A DNA stretch of 52,869 nucleotides from Bacteroidetes bacterium UBA2364. Its GTDB lineage: Bacteria > Bacteroidota > Rhodothermia > Rhodothermales > UBA2364. Position 1 is the stretch's first letter, and each line of letters begins with the position of its first letter. Below are positions 51,126 through 52,869 of this stretch, piece by piece. Made by a program: the position numbers and the translations under genes. The DNA is taken from positions 10,337-63,205 of the forward strand of contig DDTM01000024.1 of assembly GCA_002344075.1 (NCBI GenBank), written 5' to 3'. A model generated the notes under the pieces. That model was not told the DNA's origin. It saw only the letters and a list, made by a program, of their open reading frames with translations, and searched no databases.

Positions 51126-51857
51126 ATGAATATACAAAATCGCTATGCCATCGTAACAGGCGCAAGCCGTGGTCTTGGGGCGTCCATCTCTGGTGTACTG
51201 GCTGAGGCTGGGGCAATTGTTTTTGGACTCGGACGGAGTGCAGAAGATCTGACGAGTATTAAAGAAAAAATAGGTGAATCGTTTCGCCCAGTTGTGTGTG
51301 ATGTTCGCTCGTCGGACTCGGTTAATAGAGCCATGGAGCAGGTTTTTGCTCAATCTGGAGGCCAAATAGATGTTTTGATCAATAATGCAGGTTTGGGAAA
51401 GTTCGGGGCAATAGAGCAGATGGCCGAGGAAGATTGGGAGGTGCAAGTAGATACCAATCTTAAAGGCGTGTTTTTATGTACCAAAGCAGTAGTTCCCCGC
51501 ATGAAACGTCAGAATGCAAAGAGTGGATTTGGCGGACACATTATCAATATCGCATCGGTTGCAGGGCTTGTCGGAAATCCAAAAATCGGGATCTATAATG
51601 CCACAAAATTTGGTCTTCGTGGCTTTTCGGAGTCACTTATGTTAGAATTAAGAAACGATGGAATAAAGGTGACGTGCGTCTATCCGGGCTCTATTGAAAC
51701 AGCGTTTTTTAACAACACAGGCTTCCCTTCCGGTTCTAATCATAAAATGCACCCTAACGAAATCGCGCAGACGATCTTGCACCTTTTGCAGACACATGAT
51801 AACTATCTCATTTCAGAGATAGTGTTGCGGCCTTTGCGTCCGAAAGGGGTTATGTAG
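51126..51857 (+). CDS. Classical short-chain dehydrogenase/reductase
   Basis: The 243-residue protein has a full SDR set: the nucleotide motif YAIVTGASRGLGASIS near 8-23, the INNAGLGKFG strand (NNAG) near 86-95, a catalytic serine in NIASVAG near 141, YNATKFG (catalytic Tyr and Lys) near 157-163 and VYPGSIETAFF after it. It resembles 3-oxoacyl-ACP-reductase-like or sepiapterin-reductase-like enzymes; the substrate is not evident. Its last eight bases overlap the stop of the convergent Rpn-family gene. It contrasts with the degenerate SDR at 37951. Confidence 0.9.
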   Translation: MNIQNRYAIVTGASRGLGASISGVLAEAGAIVFGLGRSAEDLTSIKEKIGESFRPVVCDVRSSDSVNRAMEQVFAQSGGQIDVLINNAGLGKFGAIEQMAEEDWEVQVDTNLKGVFLCTKAVVPRMKRQNAKSGFGGHIINIASVAGLVGNPKIGIYNATKFGLRGFSESLMLELRNDGIKVTCVYPGSIETAFFNNTGFPSGSNHKMHPNEIAQTILHLLQTHDNYLISEIVLRPLRPKGVM

Positions 51858-52809
51858 ATCTTTCGTTGATCAGCCACGCCGCCACCTCGTCAGGCACCAC
51901 CATATCCATCAGGTCTAGGTTCAACAACTCAAGTTGTTCCTGTCTTAGATGGGTTAGCTGTTCGTACAATTGCTCCGCGAACTCCTTTCCAAATTTGCGT
52001 GCGATGATTTTATGACAGGCATTTATCAGGGCAATAGAGATTCCTTCTTGTTTACCAATAGAGATTCCTTCTTGTTTACCAATAGAGATCCCTTTTTCGA
52101 GCCAACTGTTTGTGTAAACCATGATTCGTTCCTGTTCTTGAGGTTCTAAAGTGGCTTTTATTTCTTGCATCATCATTAGTTCCTCTTTTTCACTTAGACG
52201 GAGGTAGGTGTCCATAAAATGGGTGATCAGGGCCATCTTGGCTGAATCTATTCGAAGGGTGACAATCATCCGGAGGCATTGCATTTTCACACGGGGACGA
52301 TCCTGTGGCGCAATATCCATCTTCGACATCAGTGCAATGGCTACAGGATTCTCCAGATGAGCAAACTGCCGCCAGTCTAATCGGTTGAGTTGAATTTTTC
52401 GGAAGCAAAACCGCATCACCTCTAAATCCGAAAAACCAACAATATAGGTGTTCGGGACCTCTGTAATAGGGCGGTCAAAGGTAAAAAGGGCAATGGGGTA
52501 CACGGGCAGGTCTAGGCGTTCGGACAAACGAGCAAAGTAGATAAACATGCGTTTCTCGAAAAGGTGTTGAAGCCCACCTTGCACCTCGATGTGAAATAGG
52601 AAAAGCAACTGAGTGTTTCGGATTTTGACCTCAACGAGCAAATCCACTTCTTTTCGTTCGCCGTCGTCCAACAACTGGAAGAGTTCCTTGTCCAAAAAAC
52701 GGATGCTGTCAGGATCTATCTCGGCAGCCAAATTTGGGACAAATAATTGAACAAAATCTAGAAAAAATGTACGAATTAATTCTTTGAAAAGGGCATCGTG
52801 TTTGATCAT
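51850..52809 (-). CDS. Rpn/PD-(D/E)XK nuclease-family protein
   Basis: The 319-residue protein matches the Rpn family of recombination-promoting nucleases, often annotated as putative transposases. It starts HDALFKELIRTFFLDFVQLFVPN and has nuclease-like residues Asp56 (VDLLVEVK) and Glu75 with Gln77 (FHIEVQGG). The C-terminal part contains GISIGKQE twice in tandem, encoded by a 24-base DNA repeat, before a final helical region. Family members are frequent in multi-copy sets in Bacteroidota and cyanobacteria, and the repeat number varies. Function is not established for this subgroup; involvement in phage defence or recombination has been proposed for relatives. Confidence 0.85.
   Translation of the reverse strand: MIKHDALFKELIRTFFLDFVQLFVPNLAAEIDPDSIRFLDKELFQLLDDGERKEVDLLVEVKIRNTQLLFLFHIEVQGGLQHLFEKRMFIYFARLSERLDLPVYPIALFTFDRPITEVPNTYIVGFSDLEVMRFCFRKIQLNRLDWRQFAHLENPVAIALMSKMDIAPQDRPRVKMQCLRMIVTLRIDSAKMALITHFMDTYLRLSEKEELMMMQEIKATLEPQEQERIMVYTNSWLEKGISIGKQEGISIGKQEGISIALINACHKIIARKFGKEFAEQLYEQLTHLRQEQLELLNLDLMDMVVPDEVAAWLINERST
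52033..52090 (-). repeat. 24-base tandem repeat inside the Rpn-family gene
   Basis: Two perfect 24-base units lie at 52033-52056 and 52057-52080, followed by a partial third copy up to about 52089 (AATAGAGAT). The unit is a multiple of three and encodes an eight-residue repeat (GISIGKQE), so gain or loss of a unit keeps the frame. Confidence 0.9.
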
Positions 52810-52817
52810 GGCCGTAA

Positions 52818-52836
52818 TAGGGTTTCGTTTACCCTA
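52818..52836. other. Inverted repeat upstream of the Rpn-family start
   Basis: TAGGGT (52818-52823) and ACCCTA (52831-52836) flank a seven-base spacer, ending nine bases before the ATG on the minus strand. In the mRNA it would form a small hairpin in the ribosome-binding region; it may equally be an operator. No further evidence separates these. Confidence 0.4.
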
Positions 52837-52869
52837 ATAGACCCACAAATACACCATTTCATACCCTCT

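Noticed and set aside
52033..52090. Tandem repeat as a CRISPR remnant
   Set aside because: The units are contiguous with no spacers and are in-frame coding sequence.
51850..52809. Annotation as an insertion sequence
   Set aside because: Rpn-family proteins are often labelled transposases, but there are no terminal inverted repeats or target-site duplication, and the protein has a nuclease-type motif.
1..52869. A novel multi-gene defence or biosynthetic system
   Set aside because: No cluster of several unknown genes with shared direction and signature enzymes was found; most unknown genes are single and embedded among housekeeping genes.

Overview
The window reads as chromosomal DNA of a Bacteroidota-like bacterium, most likely the Rhodothermota/Balneolota side of the group. 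The lineage markers are two core parts of the type IX secretion system (a PorU-type sortase and a 2.7-kresidue SprA/Sov translocon), an amidase with a type IX sorting tail, a SusD/RagB-type lipoprotein, an Mrp ATPase without its CxxC, and several TANNTTTG promoter-like elements. GC is moderate, the genes are densely packed, and I found no rRNA, tRNA, prophage, insertion sequence or CRISPR array. The lineage is an inference; no 16S or other marker is present.

Layout. 1-2.0 kb: the end of a biotin-carrier gene, menG and mrp form a (+) operon closed by a hairpin terminator. 2.0-3.3 kb: an orphan SusD-like lipoprotein behind a good sigma-54-type promoter. 3.3-5.6 kb: a (-) unit of a TetR regulator, an eight-helix membrane protein and a flavodoxin-fold oxidoreductase; a shared 12-bp operator lies before the regulator and again before the membrane gene. 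5.7-9.6 kb: recJ, an unrecognised conserved protein and an FAD amine-oxidase-like enzyme. 9.8-12.4 kb: recR, convergent with an inositol monophosphatase, a purine nucleoside phosphorylase and rpmE. 12.5-17.1 kb: capsule/exopolysaccharide functions (short SLBB protein, Wzc-like tyrosine autokinase with a 12-tyrosine tail, family-4 glycosyltransferase). 17.2-22.9 kb: porU, a terminator and a DUF1684 lipoprotein. 23-27.5 kb: an ADP-forming acyl-CoA synthetase fused to a GNAT domain, then trpE. 27.6-37.7 kb: a (-) cluster sprA, outer-membrane barrel, lipB, small acidic protein, closed by a UUCG-loop terminator. 37.9-43.3 kb: SDR-fold protein without catalytic residues, der, site-2-type protease, coaD, second glycosyltransferase. 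43.3-49.2 kb: type IX-sorted amidase, DUF1028 protein, OmpA-type lipoprotein, sugar nucleotidyltransferase, secreted SH3b protein. 49.2-52.8 kb: metZ with an OsmC protein, a classical SDR, and an Rpn-family nuclease with a 24-bp tandem repeat.

How the genes work together. Most are housekeeping (menaquinone, Fe-S, lipoate, CoA, tryptophan, methionine, DNA repair, ribosome assembly). The coherent theme is the cell envelope: secretion and surface anchoring (PorU, SprA, CTD amidase), polysaccharide export and glycosylation, envelope lipoproteins and the M50 protease. I did not find a clearly new multi-gene system. The best leads are the TetR operon with its duplicated operator, the sigma-54 promoter on an orphan SusD-like gene, the unrecognised protein overlapping the FAD enzyme gene, and lineage-specific changes in known proteins (enlarged PorU, charged insert in SprA, RecR insert, dead SDR).
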